Shown here: piece by piece, positions 34,400 to 47,000 of the stretch
Position numbering within the stretch: the stretch's first letter is position 1
Layout of the letters: every line of letters begins with the position of its first letter
From: Aspidiotus rigidus
Taxonomy: Eukaryota; Arthropoda; Insecta; Hemiptera; Diaspididae
Assembly (NCBI GenBank): GCA_035079385.1
Contig: JAVHKY010000004.1
Location: 14,663,001 to 14,727,000 of the forward strand
Direction: 5' to 3'
DNA: 64,000 nucleotides
Made by a program: the position numbers and the translations under genes
Notes under the pieces: generated by a model
What the model was told of the DNA's origin: nothing
Seen by the model: only the letters and a program-made list of their open reading frames with translations
Databases searched by the model: none

Positions 34400-34679
34400 C
34401 TACACGTTCTGAAAATTTGTTATTCAAATGGTGGAATTCGCGTTTTTGCTGGATGATTTTCTGGTACAAATTGTTGATTTCGTAAGATAAGATGAACTTC
34501 TTTGATTTTTGTGTCCAATGGTTGAAGGATCTATTCATGTTTGTTCTTGCACCACACACTGTGTAAGTCACTTTTCTGAAACAATTTTCGATGTGAGAAG
34601 GAAAGAAACCGGCACTTTGACACTGTTTTAGAAAATTTATGGATGATGAGGTTCGTTTTATTTTAACTTGCATAGTCAC
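34254..34679 (-). pseudogene. N-terminal segment of the Penelope-like protein, frameshifted
   Basis: Frame of 141 codons from 34,679 that overlaps the start of the main frame. The useful part is the upstream two thirds (RSFNHWTQKSKKFILSYEIN and neighbours); after about 34,390 the coding signal moves to the main frame. A start upstream of the overlap implies that the intact ancestor had about 90 more N-terminal residues than the 700-residue frame. Confidence 0.55.
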
Positions 34680-34785
34680 TATTTTCCCGAAGATACGTTT
34701 GTTTCGATGTCTGTTAATAAATTAAAAATTGTCGCCATAATTTTAAGTGAAGGTGGACGAATTTTTCGCGTGCAAGGATGAATAT

Positions 34786-35134
34786 TTAAATGAAATAACG
34801 AGGCTTTTCCCGCACCGTTTTTTATTAAAAGATCGTGACGTTTCGGCCCAGCTAGTGGCCTTTATCAAACGAGACTAAAGATGAGGAAAACAAGAACGTA
34901 GACTACGGGTAATACAGTACCTAGGTATGTAAGCCGTGAGTCATAAGAGGAAGGAAACATGAAATTATCGGCTGATGTTCGAGGTGGTAGGAGCGTACAC
35001 AGATGCAAAATTTACAGTATCACTCTTAAAGTTGACGACAGTATTCGAACGTTTTATTATTTCAACAACTTCCCTTATCTTACGTTTTTTGTCATTAGAT
35101 TCATTGGCTAAAATCTTGATCTGCTGAAAATTAA
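34786..35134 (-). mobile_element. Pseudo-LTR: 3'-end fragment of the Penelope-like element
   Basis: Near-identical to 32,118-32,466 in the same orientation. Starts at TTAAATGAAATAACG and breaks off at GCTGAAAATTAAA, where the oppositely oriented copy begins with a few shared bases (microhomology). Part of the polyprotein C-terminus is therefore present here in truncated form. Confidence 0.85.
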
Positions 35135-36619
35135 ATGTTTGAGAAGAACCTCATCGACTTCAACTTGAAACGTTATCTCACCTGCTACGACGGCCTACCT
35201 CTTAAAATTTATGGTTTACCAAAAATCCATAAAGAAAACTCATCTTTAAGACCAGTGGTATCTTTTGTAAAGGCCCTAATGTACCGGCTGTCGCAGTTTA
35301 TCGCAAATATCCTGAACTGCATTCGCAACGATGATATAAACACACGCTCTTCTGAATCACTCCCCCCGAAACTTTCAACCATTGTTTTGGACACTGCGGA
35401 CACCCTCGCAACATTTGACGCCGTTTCTTTATTCACCAACATCGACGTTGACTTGGTCTTAACTACAGTATCGGATCGCTGGAATGATATAAAACTCCAC
35501 ACTTCACTCGATCAGAACCTCTTCTTGGAAATCTTGGCCTTTTGCCTAAACAACGGGTATTTTCAATTTCAAGGAAAATTCTATTCTCAACTACATGGCG
35601 TAGCCATGGGCAGCCCACTCTCATCTATCGTATCAGAACTAGTCCTTGATGAACTTTTTAAGAAAATAACTGCAGAATTTGACACTGGTATTAAATTTAT
35701 GACTAAGTATGTAGACGACTCTTTGTTTGTGATTCATGACTCAATTTTTGACGACCTTTTTAAATTTATCAACAACTTCCACAACCGCATACAATTTACT
35801 TATGAAAAAAGTTACAATAATATTAATTTCTTAGATATATCGATATTACGTACTACTAATAGTTCTCTAAAATGTTGTCATTACAAAAAACCTACGTACA
35901 CGGGTAGAATTATTCATTTTCTTTCACACCAACCTTTTCATTATAAGTTTAATACTGCTTTCAATCTAAAAGAAAAATGGCTAAAAGTTTCTGATTCTGT
36001 GTTTCATGACCAACTTATTTGTGAATTCTGTAAATTACTGACTGATAATGGTTATCCAAAATATTTCATCAAACGTGTACTTAATTATAAGCCAAATACT
36101 GTTGTAAAGAACCACCCTCAACCTAAATATTTTTCTATACCTTATGTAGGTCAGAGCAGTATGATCATCCAAAAACTCTTACGTTCTTTAGATCCCAAAA
36201 TTTGTATTGCTTTCGGTAACCACAACACCCTCCACGATCAAAAAATTTTCTCTCGAAAAAAAGATCCTACCCCCCCTCTTAAAAGAGCTGGTGTTGTTTA
36301 TTGTATTCCTTGTTCTGATTGCCCTAAACTTTATGTGGGAGAGACTCGTCAGTTACTTTCTGCTAGACTCTCCCAACATAAAACCGACGAAAGAAACCAA
36401 AATGATCACACTGCTCTGGCTGTCCATTCCAAAGAATGTAACCATAAGTTTAATTTTCAGCAGATCAAGATTTTAGCCAATGAATCTAATGACAAAAAAC
36501 GTAAGATAAGGGAAGTTGTTGAAATAATAAAACGTTCGAATACTGTCGTCAACTTTAAGAGTGATACTGTAAATTTTGCATCTGTGTACGCTCCTACCAT
36601 CTCGAACATCAGCAGATAA
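35135..36619 (+). CDS. Penelope-like RT / GIY-YIG, 5'-truncated inverted copy
   Basis: 494-residue frame starting at the Met equivalent to residue 207 of the minus-strand protein, in opposite orientation. Four differences were noticed: LPLKIYG for LPPKIYG, VKALMYR for VKAPMYR, CCHYKK for CCRYKK, HKTDERN for HKTGERN. All RT core boxes from YGLPKIHK on and the GIY-YIG nuclease are present, but the N-terminal third including RADKG is missing, so it is unlikely to work alone. Confidence 0.88.
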   Translation: MFEKNLIDFNLKRYLTCYDGLPLKIYGLPKIHKENSSLRPVVSFVKALMYRLSQFIANILNCIRNDDINTRSSESLPPKLSTIVLDTADTLATFDAVSLFTNIDVDLVLTTVSDRWNDIKLHTSLDQNLFLEILAFCLNNGYFQFQGKFYSQLHGVAMGSPLSSIVSELVLDELFKKITAEFDTGIKFMTKYVDDSLFVIHDSIFDDLFKFINNFHNRIQFTYEKSYNNINFLDISILRTTNSSLKCCHYKKPTYTGRIIHFLSHQPFHYKFNTAFNLKEKWLKVSDSVFHDQLICEFCKLLTDNGYPKYFIKRVLNYKPNTVVKNHPQPKYFSIPYVGQSSMIIQKLLRSLDPKICIAFGNHNTLHDQKIFSRKKDPTPPLKRAGVVYCIPCSDCPKLYVGETRQLLSARLSQHKTDERNQNDHTALAVHSKECNHKFNFQQIKILANESNDKKRKIREVVEIIKRSNTVVNFKSDTVNFASVYAPTISNISR

Positions 36620-37125
36620 TTTCATGTTTCCTTCCCCTTATGACTCACGGCTTACATACCTAGGTACTGTATTACCCGTAGTCTACGTTCTTGTTTTCCT
36701 CATCTTTAGTCTCGTTTGATAAAGGCCACTAGCTGGGCTGAAACGTCACGATCTTTTAATAAAAAACGGTGCGGGAAAAGCCTCGTTATTTCATTTAACT
36801 CATTAAGAATGTAAAAAACGTGATTCTTTGTTTCTTTTTACAATGTTTTTTCAAATTTAAAGCGTTAGGATTGTTCAAAATGAAATTTTCATAAGAAGTA
36901 AAGTTGTAGAAGAGATATAATGGAACAACTTTTGTTTGAAAACTTTTTTAAATAAGTCAATATTTCTCGAGATACACGAGCTTTTTAGATTTGGGGGGGT
37001 GGTACCTTGGAAAACGGAGAGTGAGAAAAATAGGCATACAGGCTGTATTTTTTCGTTTGAGTATGTAGAACAATAATCAATCATAAAATTGCTTTCAACA
37101 GCCACATCGAGCGGATTTACAATTA

Positions 37126-37450
37126 GGACTCTACTAAAAGTTTCCAAAGTATGTCAAGTTCACTATCTAGACTTGAAAACGTTTGTTCTAAAAAGTATAG
37201 ACACACGTTATCTGGATTAAATGTCAATGAAATCTATCGAGCACATCAACCTGTCGAGTGAAGGTTTCAAGTTATACATATACTTAGACTTCACAACAAA
37301 ATCGGCGATATGATAATATTTAAAATGTATAATCATGAACAAACAAAATATACAATTCGAATGAAATAAGTTAATTTAGTAAGTACAATCAATCAGGCCT
37401 ACTGCAGGCTATGAGCAAATTTTCGCAATATCATCTGGCCCCAGACGATG
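37126..37450. other. 3' flank of gene 2
   Basis: Follows the TGA stop of gene 2 on the minus strand and should hold its 3' UTR. No canonical AATAAA was seen close to the stop. Confidence 0.35.
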
Positions 37451-40007
37451 TCATCTAACGTTATTTCCGTCGTATTCGAAATACATTCTAGCCGAATTTT
37501 TCAATTCTTTACGAAATTCGAAAACGTTCTTCTCAGAATCCTGAAAATATTATAATTGCCATTAGAATCCGTATCACTAAACACTTCCTAAATATTATGA
37601 TAACTCTGTAATATTATCGGATCTGTTATTTTTAGAAGGTTGGTAACACGAATTTAATTCATATCTGAACTAAATATACGAGTAAATCCCGTAGTTGTTG
37701 AATGTCCTGTTTTCCCTATGATTCACAGTTGGAAGCGAAAACAATTGGACAGTCGCAGTCTTTTTTTCGAAATTATTATAGTGTTGGTCGTAATTTTTGA
37801 GAGTTGCGAGTACTCCTTGCTTTGAAACGATCTTATAATAAAAAAAGAACTGGAGATAATTTCAGGAGCATGAACAATAATATCATAAAAAGATTTAGGA
37901 TACCTACTACGAGTACTTTTCTGATGCTCTTGGAATAATACCCTAGATCTTCAGGATCCATAAATACCATATCTGCCCATTGTACTTCTTGCGAGGATGT
38001 ACGAATTCCTTATGAAACTTTTATACTTAGCTAATCAAATTTTGATTACATTTTTTAGCTGGGTTTAAATTAGGTATATCTGATGGAATTTCTGACAAGG
38101 AGGCTGAGAAACCTGATTAGAAAAAAGCGATAATTTACGATGGGTTCTGGAGAGACAATGTCGTGACTTGAGAGTAGTTTTCATCGTGTGATTATTTTGA
38201 AGAATGGGAAAAAATATTTGATACGAAGGTTAATCGCAGAGCCGATCAATAAAGTAGTAATTAAAAAAAAAGAAAAAGAAAGTAGAAGCAGGACAAATCT
38301 TTACTGAAAACGTTATTGGGAATTCTATAAAAGAATCATAGCCTAGGGTCTACCCACACAATTATTTATTTTTTGCGTTTTGATCTTATGGCGAATCAAA
38401 TATTTCTAGTAATTGAGAAACTTTGCTAAAGTTGTAAATTATTTTTACAAAAAATTGAATGCTATTCACGTTGCGATTAATTTAAGATAAATATTTCTGA
38501 TTACATATTTTTGTCTCGTAATTTTCGCAAATTCTTGACTAAAAATATTCTCTTCGATGACCAACTCACAAAAATAATTACGATCAAAAAATATTCTTTA
38601 CGTTTATTACACGACTACAATTTATATTTTTTCATCATAAATACATACTCGTAATATTCCACTCTCGTTCTCAACTCAAAAAAAAATAGAACGATACGGT
38701 AAGAGTTTCTTCTCCCCCCCCCCCCCCTCCAAAAAAAGTTGTACCCCGACGAGATGATCAAAGCATGATATAAAGATTTCAAGTCATCTGCCGAAGAAGA
38801 GGAAGAATCAGTGATTGTAGGAAGAAGGGCTTTTTTGGATGCTAAGTCCACAGTGTCGTGTTCCGGTAGACCGATATGATCAGGAAGATGGAGAAGTTAT
38901 TATGATGCTCAGGAGAATGAGAATGCGCTGAACGATAGGATGAGAAGAGAACGAATCTCGCATGGCTTCGTGTGAGGAAAGAGAGTCAAAATGGAGAAGA
39001 AATTTCCGGGAGGGGGAAGGAGAAAGAGGTAAGTAAGGCAGGAATAGATGGCGGATAGTTCAGCAAAATATGTAGAGCCTCACTTTTTCATCCAGAAAAG
39101 CGAGACCTCTCCATCGATAAAAAAAAATAGCCAGTTTTGGGATCCGATTTGGGCGCAGATCATGGGAGAGAATATTGTATCTGATATACGAGGGGGGCGT
39201 AGATTATGTTGGGCAGTTTCGGTAAGTTAGCCAAGTCGAGGCGAATGTAAGGTGTCAGGGAAAGGGGGTTAATGGGTGGGGAGAAGGGGCCTAGATCTAA
39301 GATAATAGTCTGCATGAGATCATAATGAAAGCAGTAGTGAGTTTTGGGAGCGGAGGTAGGGGAGGAACATAAAAATTTTCTGGCATAGCCAAATAAATGA
39401 AAATCATGTTCCATGTCTTTTATATTTTATCATCATCATGAAATATTTCAGTCTAGGCTTCTACTAGGTCAAGTTTTCGTGAGATATTATTCGTTTACCA
39501 CTTTACCTATCTTGGCGTCGTATAAGTCTTGTATGAGAAATATTTTGAGGTAATTGTGGGTGTTCTATATTTTGAGATATCAACTTTCGGTGGGGCGAAC
39601 GAGCGATCTCGCTGTTGTATTGGAATGGTATGAGAAAATTCAAGTCTTTTTTGAGAAATATGAGGTAGCGCGAACTCGCTCCGCTCGTTCGCCCCCTGTC
39701 TCGCTGTTGTATTGGAATGGTATGAGACAATTCAAGTCTAGGGGACTTGGAAAAATTTCGACTATCCAGCCCTATATGATAGGAAGAGGGACTTAAAAAA
39801 CTTCACCTATCTTGGCGTCGTATAAGTCATCTATGAGAAATATGAGGTAGCGCGAACTCGCTCCGCACGTTCGCCCCCTGTCTCGCTGTTGTATTGGAAT
39901 GGTATGTGACAATTCAAGTGTAGGGGACTTGGAAAAATTTCGACTATCCAGCCTTTATTTATTTAATTGTTTAATTATTCAATTATTTAAATATTTAATT
40001 ATTTAAT

Positions 40008-40039
<32 letters not shown>

Positions 40040-40557
40040 TTATTAATTCTTGTACTAGGTCAAGTGTTCGTGAGATATTATTCGTTTACCCCTTTACCTA
40101 TCTTGGCGTCGTATAAGTCTTGTATGAGAAATATTTTGAGGTAATTGTGGGTGTTCTATATTTTGAGGTATCAACTTTCGGTGGGGCGAACGAGCGATCT
40201 CGCTGTTGTATTGGAATGGTATGAGAAAATTCAAGTCTTCTTTGAGAAATATGAGGTAGCGCGAACTCGCTCCGCTCGTTCGCCTCCTGTCTCGCTATTG
40301 TATTGGAATGGTATGAGACAATTCAAGTCTAGGGGACTTGGAAAAATTTCGACTATCCAGCCATATATGATACGAAGAGGGACTTGGGAAATTTTCTAAT
40401 TATCAATTATATTAATTATTTAATTATTTATTTATTTAATTATTTAATTATTTATTTATTTATTTATTTAATTATTTAATTATTTAGTCATTTTATTATT
40501 TATTTATTTAATTATTCAATTATTTAATTATTTAATTATTTATTTATTTAATTATTT

Positions 40558-40594
<37 letters not shown>

Positions 40595-40961
40595 TTATTG
40601 ATTATTATTATTACGCGGGGTGTACTCGCGAGTTTCAAAATCGGGGTCTGGCGAGAGAAAAGACATGGAACATGTCAAATCATCCAAGGGGTAGAGATTT
40701 TCTAATTATTAATTATATTAATTATTTAATTTTTTATTTATTTAATTATTTAAATATTTATTTATTTATTTATTTAATTATTTAATTATTTATTAATTAA
40801 TGATTTAATTATTTAATATTTAATTAATTAATTAATTAATTATTTATTATTATTACGCGGGTGTACTCGCGAATTTCTGAATCACCCACGGGGTAGAGAT
40901 TTTCTAATTATTAATTATATTAATTATTGAATTATTTAATTATTTATTTATTTAATTATTT

Positions 40962-41018
<57 letters not shown>

Positions 41019-44000
41019 TTATTGATTATTATTATTACGCGGGGTGTACTCGCGAATTTCTGAATCACCCACTGGGTAGAGATTTCTCTTGACGGGGGGG
41101 GGGGGGGGGGGGTGTGTACTCGCGAGTTTCAAAATCGGGGTCTGGCGAGAGAAAAGACATGGAACATGTCAAAAAAAAATAATAATAAGATATAAAATAA
41201 TTATTAATCCACCGAGTAAAGAAATTCACATTTTAAGGTCCATATTTAAAATTTAATTAATCAATTTTAAGCTGCATAATTATACGAATAATACTCACGT
41301 TCAAAGCTTTCGTGAATTCGGAATCAAAAAGCTTTCTTAATCCACGATAATTTCTCTCCAGTAGAGCTAAAGCTTGTTTTAATGTAAATGAAGTACCATT
41401 AGTTGGGGAAGTCGCGTTACCTGTGGTCTAAAAATTAATAAATGTTTGACAATACGTATAAATAAAAATCATAAACAAATTGACGATGAGAGGATTTTCA
41501 GGAAAGAAGGAAAATTATAATCGTAATTTTAAGTTGAAATTATTTTAATTTAAATTGCAAGAAAAGTGAGGAAAAGATCAATTCAGTGATCTTTTGAAAG
41601 GTCATGATATAGATTGATTTTATCTCAAACAAATAGCAATTCACTCATCGAAGTGAAACTGAGTTGCTAAAAGGTTGTTCGATTACTGTTAATCCTACTA
41701 TGCGAAGACCATCGAGAGCCTAACTTATAACATTCAGTTCGAAAAAATAGAATGAAATAATTCCAAGGTCCATTTATTCGACAGCTATAAATTACCCTAC
41801 TCACCTGTTTTGGAGGCGCAAAAGCAGTTCGTACTAATCTGGAAATATTACGATATGCGGTGAATGTATCAAAAACAGTCTGAAATCAAAAATGAAGAAA
41901 TGACTCAAAATAATATTATGTAAAAGAATTTTTTTTTTAAATATTATAACTTATTAAAAACCTTCTGCGAATACTCATTTGTAGAGCTCGGATTTTTTGG
42001 CAATTATGAGAATGATTTTTGGAATTTAAAGTCGAGAAATTTGGCATTATTTGGCAAAATCAAAAAAAAGTACAAAAAATGAATGGTTTAATGAAATTAA
42101 AAATTTTTTTAATTGAATTTGAACGTATTATTAAAGAAATCTATAAAAAACGAGAGTTAAACATTACATTTTGGCGCTAAATATTCAAAATTCGTCGTTT
42201 TCGGCATTTATTCCAGTTTTGGCATTTTTTGGCAAAATAAAAATTTTTTCCCTGGGTCCTAAAGGTACGAAATGAACTCCCATTTGATCACCCGCCGTCT
42301 GCCCCTTCAGGAAAAAAAACTGACAAATTCCAAGGAATCCGAGCTCTACTCATTTGTAATACACTGAATTTTTTTATTGATCAAAAATGCTAAATAATAT
42401 CAATAATGCGAACATAATATTCTGTTCGTGTTCAGTAGGTATATGAACAAAATTATAATTGGTCAGCATTTCAAATCATTTTCTCTTGCTTCATCTCCAT
42501 CTCAACAAAATTCCATTCGTGTAGGTAGTTTAATTCAATGCATATTTTTTTTTGTACAAATACTTACTCCTCCTAACAATGAACTGATAGCATAGAAAAG
42601 ACCAGGTCGTTTAGGCCTCGTTTTACTTTGTCGGTTTATTCTGACTTTCTTTGGACTCTCTGTGCTCTGAAAGAAACAACGATCAAATTAAATAAATTCG
42701 TTGATGCAACTTTGATAGTTACGGCCATAGAAGTCTTTATAAAATAAAATAAAAATAATGATAAATAAAATGAAATTGTCATCAAAATATTTGTTCCAAT
42801 TTGTTCGCATAAGTGTGATTTTCGAAACGTTTACACTTTTTATGACGCATTTGTATGAAATAACACTAATTACGCCTTATAATCGCCAGTAGGCAATATT
42901 ATTCACGTCTTAGCAATAGTTATAAAAATGTTTGTCACAAGCCAATTTAAGGCGCAAGAGGTATTCTCGCTCAATGCAAACAGATGTAGAATCTGAACAA
43001 GTGATGGTGTACAACCTTTATGGACCCTGATTTTTCGGATTCCACATCTGTTTATATTGAGCGAGAATACCTCTAGCGCTTTAGCCTAATAACCCGCAAT
43101 TTCGTCGCTCATTCAAATTATGATGATAATATCCACTATAGGATGAGAAGATTTTTTTGACACGTTCAATGTTTCTAGGCTGGGTTTGTTTGAACGCTTT
43201 CCTGATGCGTTCTGAACCCCTCCCCCATTTCTGGATCGATACATCTCTACCCTATTTTCTGGTTGTCTATACTTCTTCTCCTTCTTATACCCAATGATCT
43301 CTCAGGAACGACGCTAGAGTTTTGTATGAGCATTCGCAGCTCTAAAATTTGGTAGGAGATCATATAAAATAATGATCTTCATATTTTGCGCAGGTAGACA
43401 CTTGAATTTTATTGTAGGTGACGTCATGTGGTTGTCTCGTCGACTGTCGATTTAACGTCGAATTTTGGTCGACAAAATCAACGTCAAATCGAAATCTTAG
43501 TCGAAATTTCGTTAGTATATTGTGGACACCGATTTTATGTCGACTTTGATATTTCAACTCCTTTGCCACGTCAATTTCGAGTCGACTCTAAATTTCTTAC
43601 CTAAAATTGACTGCTCTGTTGGGTCGATTTCAAATCGATTTGCTGTTGTTTAGTGATCGAAATTAATCTGGTGTCGATTTCGTGTCATCGACTTCACCAA
43701 ATTTTTTTATCGACCTAAAATCGACCACTCTGTTGCATCGATTACGAGTCGATTCTTAGTTGTCTGGGGATGTATGCTGGTCGACCAGAAGTCGATTCAT
43801 TGCCGACTTCGATTCTGTTACCCTATCGGATTGCGCACTTGTAATTGACACCATGATTGCAGGTCTTTCACCAATGAATCATCCAAAAATCGACGTCGAT
43901 TTTAAATCAACGCAATTTTGAGCAGGGTTGCAAAATGTTTTTCTTTTTTAAAAAAAAACGTGTTTTTTTTGTTTAAAACATATTGGAAATTGATATTTTT

Positions 44001-47000
44001 TCCTCGGAATTCAAAACATGTTTAAAACGGCATTTCTATACAAATTTTGTATACTTTGTTATTTTAAACATAATGACCTAGCGCTTATTCCGGGGTTTCT
44101 CCAGATTTTTCCCTAGACACTCACGCTTTCTTGTGCGTGAGTACGTGTGACTTTAAATTCATGACGTGCCGTCCATGTTTAAAACTTTTTTTTCTCAAAT
44201 TCCAATGTTTAAAACATGTTGAAAACACTGTCTAAAACAATTTCGTTAAAACAACGCAACCCTGATTTTGAGTCCACATGCCCGATGAGCCACGTCGACT
44301 GCAAACGGACATCAATTTTGAGTAGATTTCGCCCAATGTTGATTGCAAATCGACCCAAAATGACCGAATTCTACATCGAAAATAGTTCCTGAAATCAGAG
44401 GTGAGAAGCGGTTTGCGAAGCGCTTAAACTTTTGCTTAACCTTAAAAGTTTTTCCAAAATTTTATCAGCTTAGCTTGAAGAGGGGTTTACTTCCATGGTC
44501 AAGGGTCGCCCGCAGATGGGTCTCCCCATTGCACTTCTCCACTGTCTTGAAAGGACAGATGTGGTTGTTTGGACCTTTCTTCAGCTGGGAGCTGAGAGAA
44601 AGGAGTGATTAGGTGGGAATAGGAATGGTATTCCAGAGGCCTCTCTACTTCCGCTAAAATGGGTAGTCGAGAGGGGTTGCTTTCCATGGTCTGGGATCAC
44701 CTGTACAGGGTTTTCCCATCGCATTTCGGCATTCACCTTCAAAAGAAGAGGTGTGGATTAGTTGGAGCGATGTCCGGAGACTCCTCTACTTGGCCTAGGA
44801 CAGTTGTAGTGGAGGGGGAGTTTAGAAGATCTAACGTTAGTTAGGTGTGGATGTGAAGTTAGGCTAGGTTTAAGAGACTCGCATGTGTGTGCAGCTTGCG
44901 AATCAGGACGTGAAGGCTGCGCCGCATATCCACGTCGGAAGTGCAAGGCAGGGCAGTACATAACCCAACCCGTTGGATGTGAAGGCCTGCGGTAACCTTC
45001 AGTGGACATGAGGCACAGGCAGTACGTAACCCCAGTTGCTAGCTGTACCGCGAGGAGTGGTTTATGCATGCAAGAGAGCATGGATGAAAACAGAAAAGAT
45101 GGGTCAAAGAAATCGGTAGGAATCCCGATGCAGTACCCCCTGCTGTAGGTGAATAATTTAATATATTTAATTTGAGGTAATCGATTTATTAATAATATTT
45201 TAATTAATCGATTTTTTTCAATAATTCATTTTGTTTCAGCAATTATAATTTCAATATTATCTATTATTCATTAAATTATTTTACAGAATTAATAAATTAT
45301 CTAATCCTTTAAATTTGAATAATTATATTGACCAAATTAATTTGAATCCCTTATTTATTTTTAAATATAATATTAATAATATTATTATTTTTATATATTT
45401 TTTTAAATAATGAATACAATTATTCTACTAAAAATAAATAATCCAGATAATTTTAATCAAAAAATAATATTCAAAACTCCCAATCATATTGAACCAGGAT
45501 GATAATTATTTTTATTTTTTTATTCAATTTTACGTTCCATTTATAATAAATTTATTTCAATTAGAAAAATTTTTATTTATATTTTAATTATTATTAATAA
45601 TTTTAATTTCTTTTATTGCCTCTAAACCATCCAATGAACTTTATATCATGATTGTAAATCAATTAATAATTATTTATTTTTCAATATTTATTTTAATTTA
45701 CCTTCAAAAATAATTATCAATGATAGAAATAATCAAAATATAAAATATAATAAATATAAAAATACAAGAAGAAAATATTTGTTTTCCCATAATTTCTATT
45801 ATTAAATCATAACAAAATCGAATAATGAATATTCGAATTCATAAAAATATTAATAAAATTGTTAAATTAAAAATTTCTATGAAATTATTTTTTAAAAATA
45901 TTGAAGTTGTTAAATTAATAAAATAAATCATATCTAGATATTCAACTATAAATAAAATTATAAATTTAAATGATCTCAATTCTAAATTAAATCCAGGAAG
46001 AAGTTCAGATTCACTTTCATAAAAATCAAATGGTAGGCCGTAGTAATTCTATTAATAAAATTATTGACCATATAAAAAGAAAGACAAAATTTATAATAAT
46101 ATTGAAAACTTATATATTTTCGATAAATAATTAATAATATTATATTAATATTAAATTTAAATATAATTATAATAAAAAATAATGATATTATAATTAATGA
46201 AATATCATACGATAAAAATTGAATAATAGCTCGAATAAAACTAATTTGTACATAATATAGATTTTTGTACTGATGAATGAAAAATCAAAAATGATAATAT
46301 AATTAATATAAATAATATTATAATAATGAAAAAATTATCATTTCTTAATAATCAGTAATTAAAATTAATTAATATTCGAAAGTATTAATTAATTATTATT
46401 AAAATTAAAATGAAATGATATGAATTTTTAATTAAATATAAATATAAAATAATGTTCTTTTAATAATAATTAAATCATATCTAATAAAAATTGTAATAAA
46501 CCAATAAAAATAACTTTATTAGGTCCAAAACGAAATTGAATTAATCTTATTATTTTTAGTTCAATTAATAAAAAAAAATCTTATTCTAATTAATATTAAT
46601 AAAATTAAAATCAATAATTCAATTGATTATTTACTTTATTTAAATTCTAAATTTAAATCATAATAACATTAAATGGGGGAATTTTTAATTAGTCAATTTT
46701 TGGCACATTTTGGTCCATAACTCGGCTCAAAAAGTCTTGGAAAGTTGGGTAGGGGCGCTAATTGAAGATAAAATTGAGATATACATTTTGTAGATTTCAA
46801 GTATAGGTACATCAAACGTTTTGCGTTTTTATGCTAGAACAGATTTAGTGCAAACTCCCATTTAACTGGTAACATCTTTCTGGTCCACCCGGTATACAGG
46901 GTGGGGCAGAAAGATGTTACCAGTTAAATGGGAGTTTGCGCTAAATCTGTCGTAGCGTGAAAACGCCAAACTTTAGATGTATACTTTAAATCTACGAAAT

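Larger units (their letters stand above)
32119..34785 (-). mobile_element. Penelope-like retroelement, near full length
   Basis: Minus-strand element whose 3' end is at about 32,119. It encodes RT plus GIY-YIG (CDS entry) and carries, upstream of its 5' end, a same-orientation copy of its own 3' end (34,786-35,134), i.e. a pseudo-LTR. This is the tandem arrangement known for Penelope-like elements. Confidence 0.85.
31795..37125. repeat. Large inverted repeat, arms about 2 kb
   Basis: 31,805-33,781 and 35,135-37,115 are reverse complements. The match covers 3' Penelope sequence and also about 310 bp beyond the element's 3' end (31,805-32,117 versus 36,795-37,115). Identity is very high next to the element and drops toward the outer edge, where indels appear (near 31,840-31,890). 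The spacer holds the 5' part of the minus copy and the pseudo-LTR. Confidence 0.85.

Noticed and set aside
32440..35502. Overlapping antisense and shifted frames of about 90-97 codons in the Penelope region
   Set aside because: Shadows of the RT/GIY-YIG reading frame, present identically in both inverted copies.
38690..41115. Long C or G runs as regulatory G-quadruplex signals
   Set aside because: Homopolymer runs at 38,714 and 41,095 are more likely polymerase slippage or assembly artefacts; no further context supports a function.
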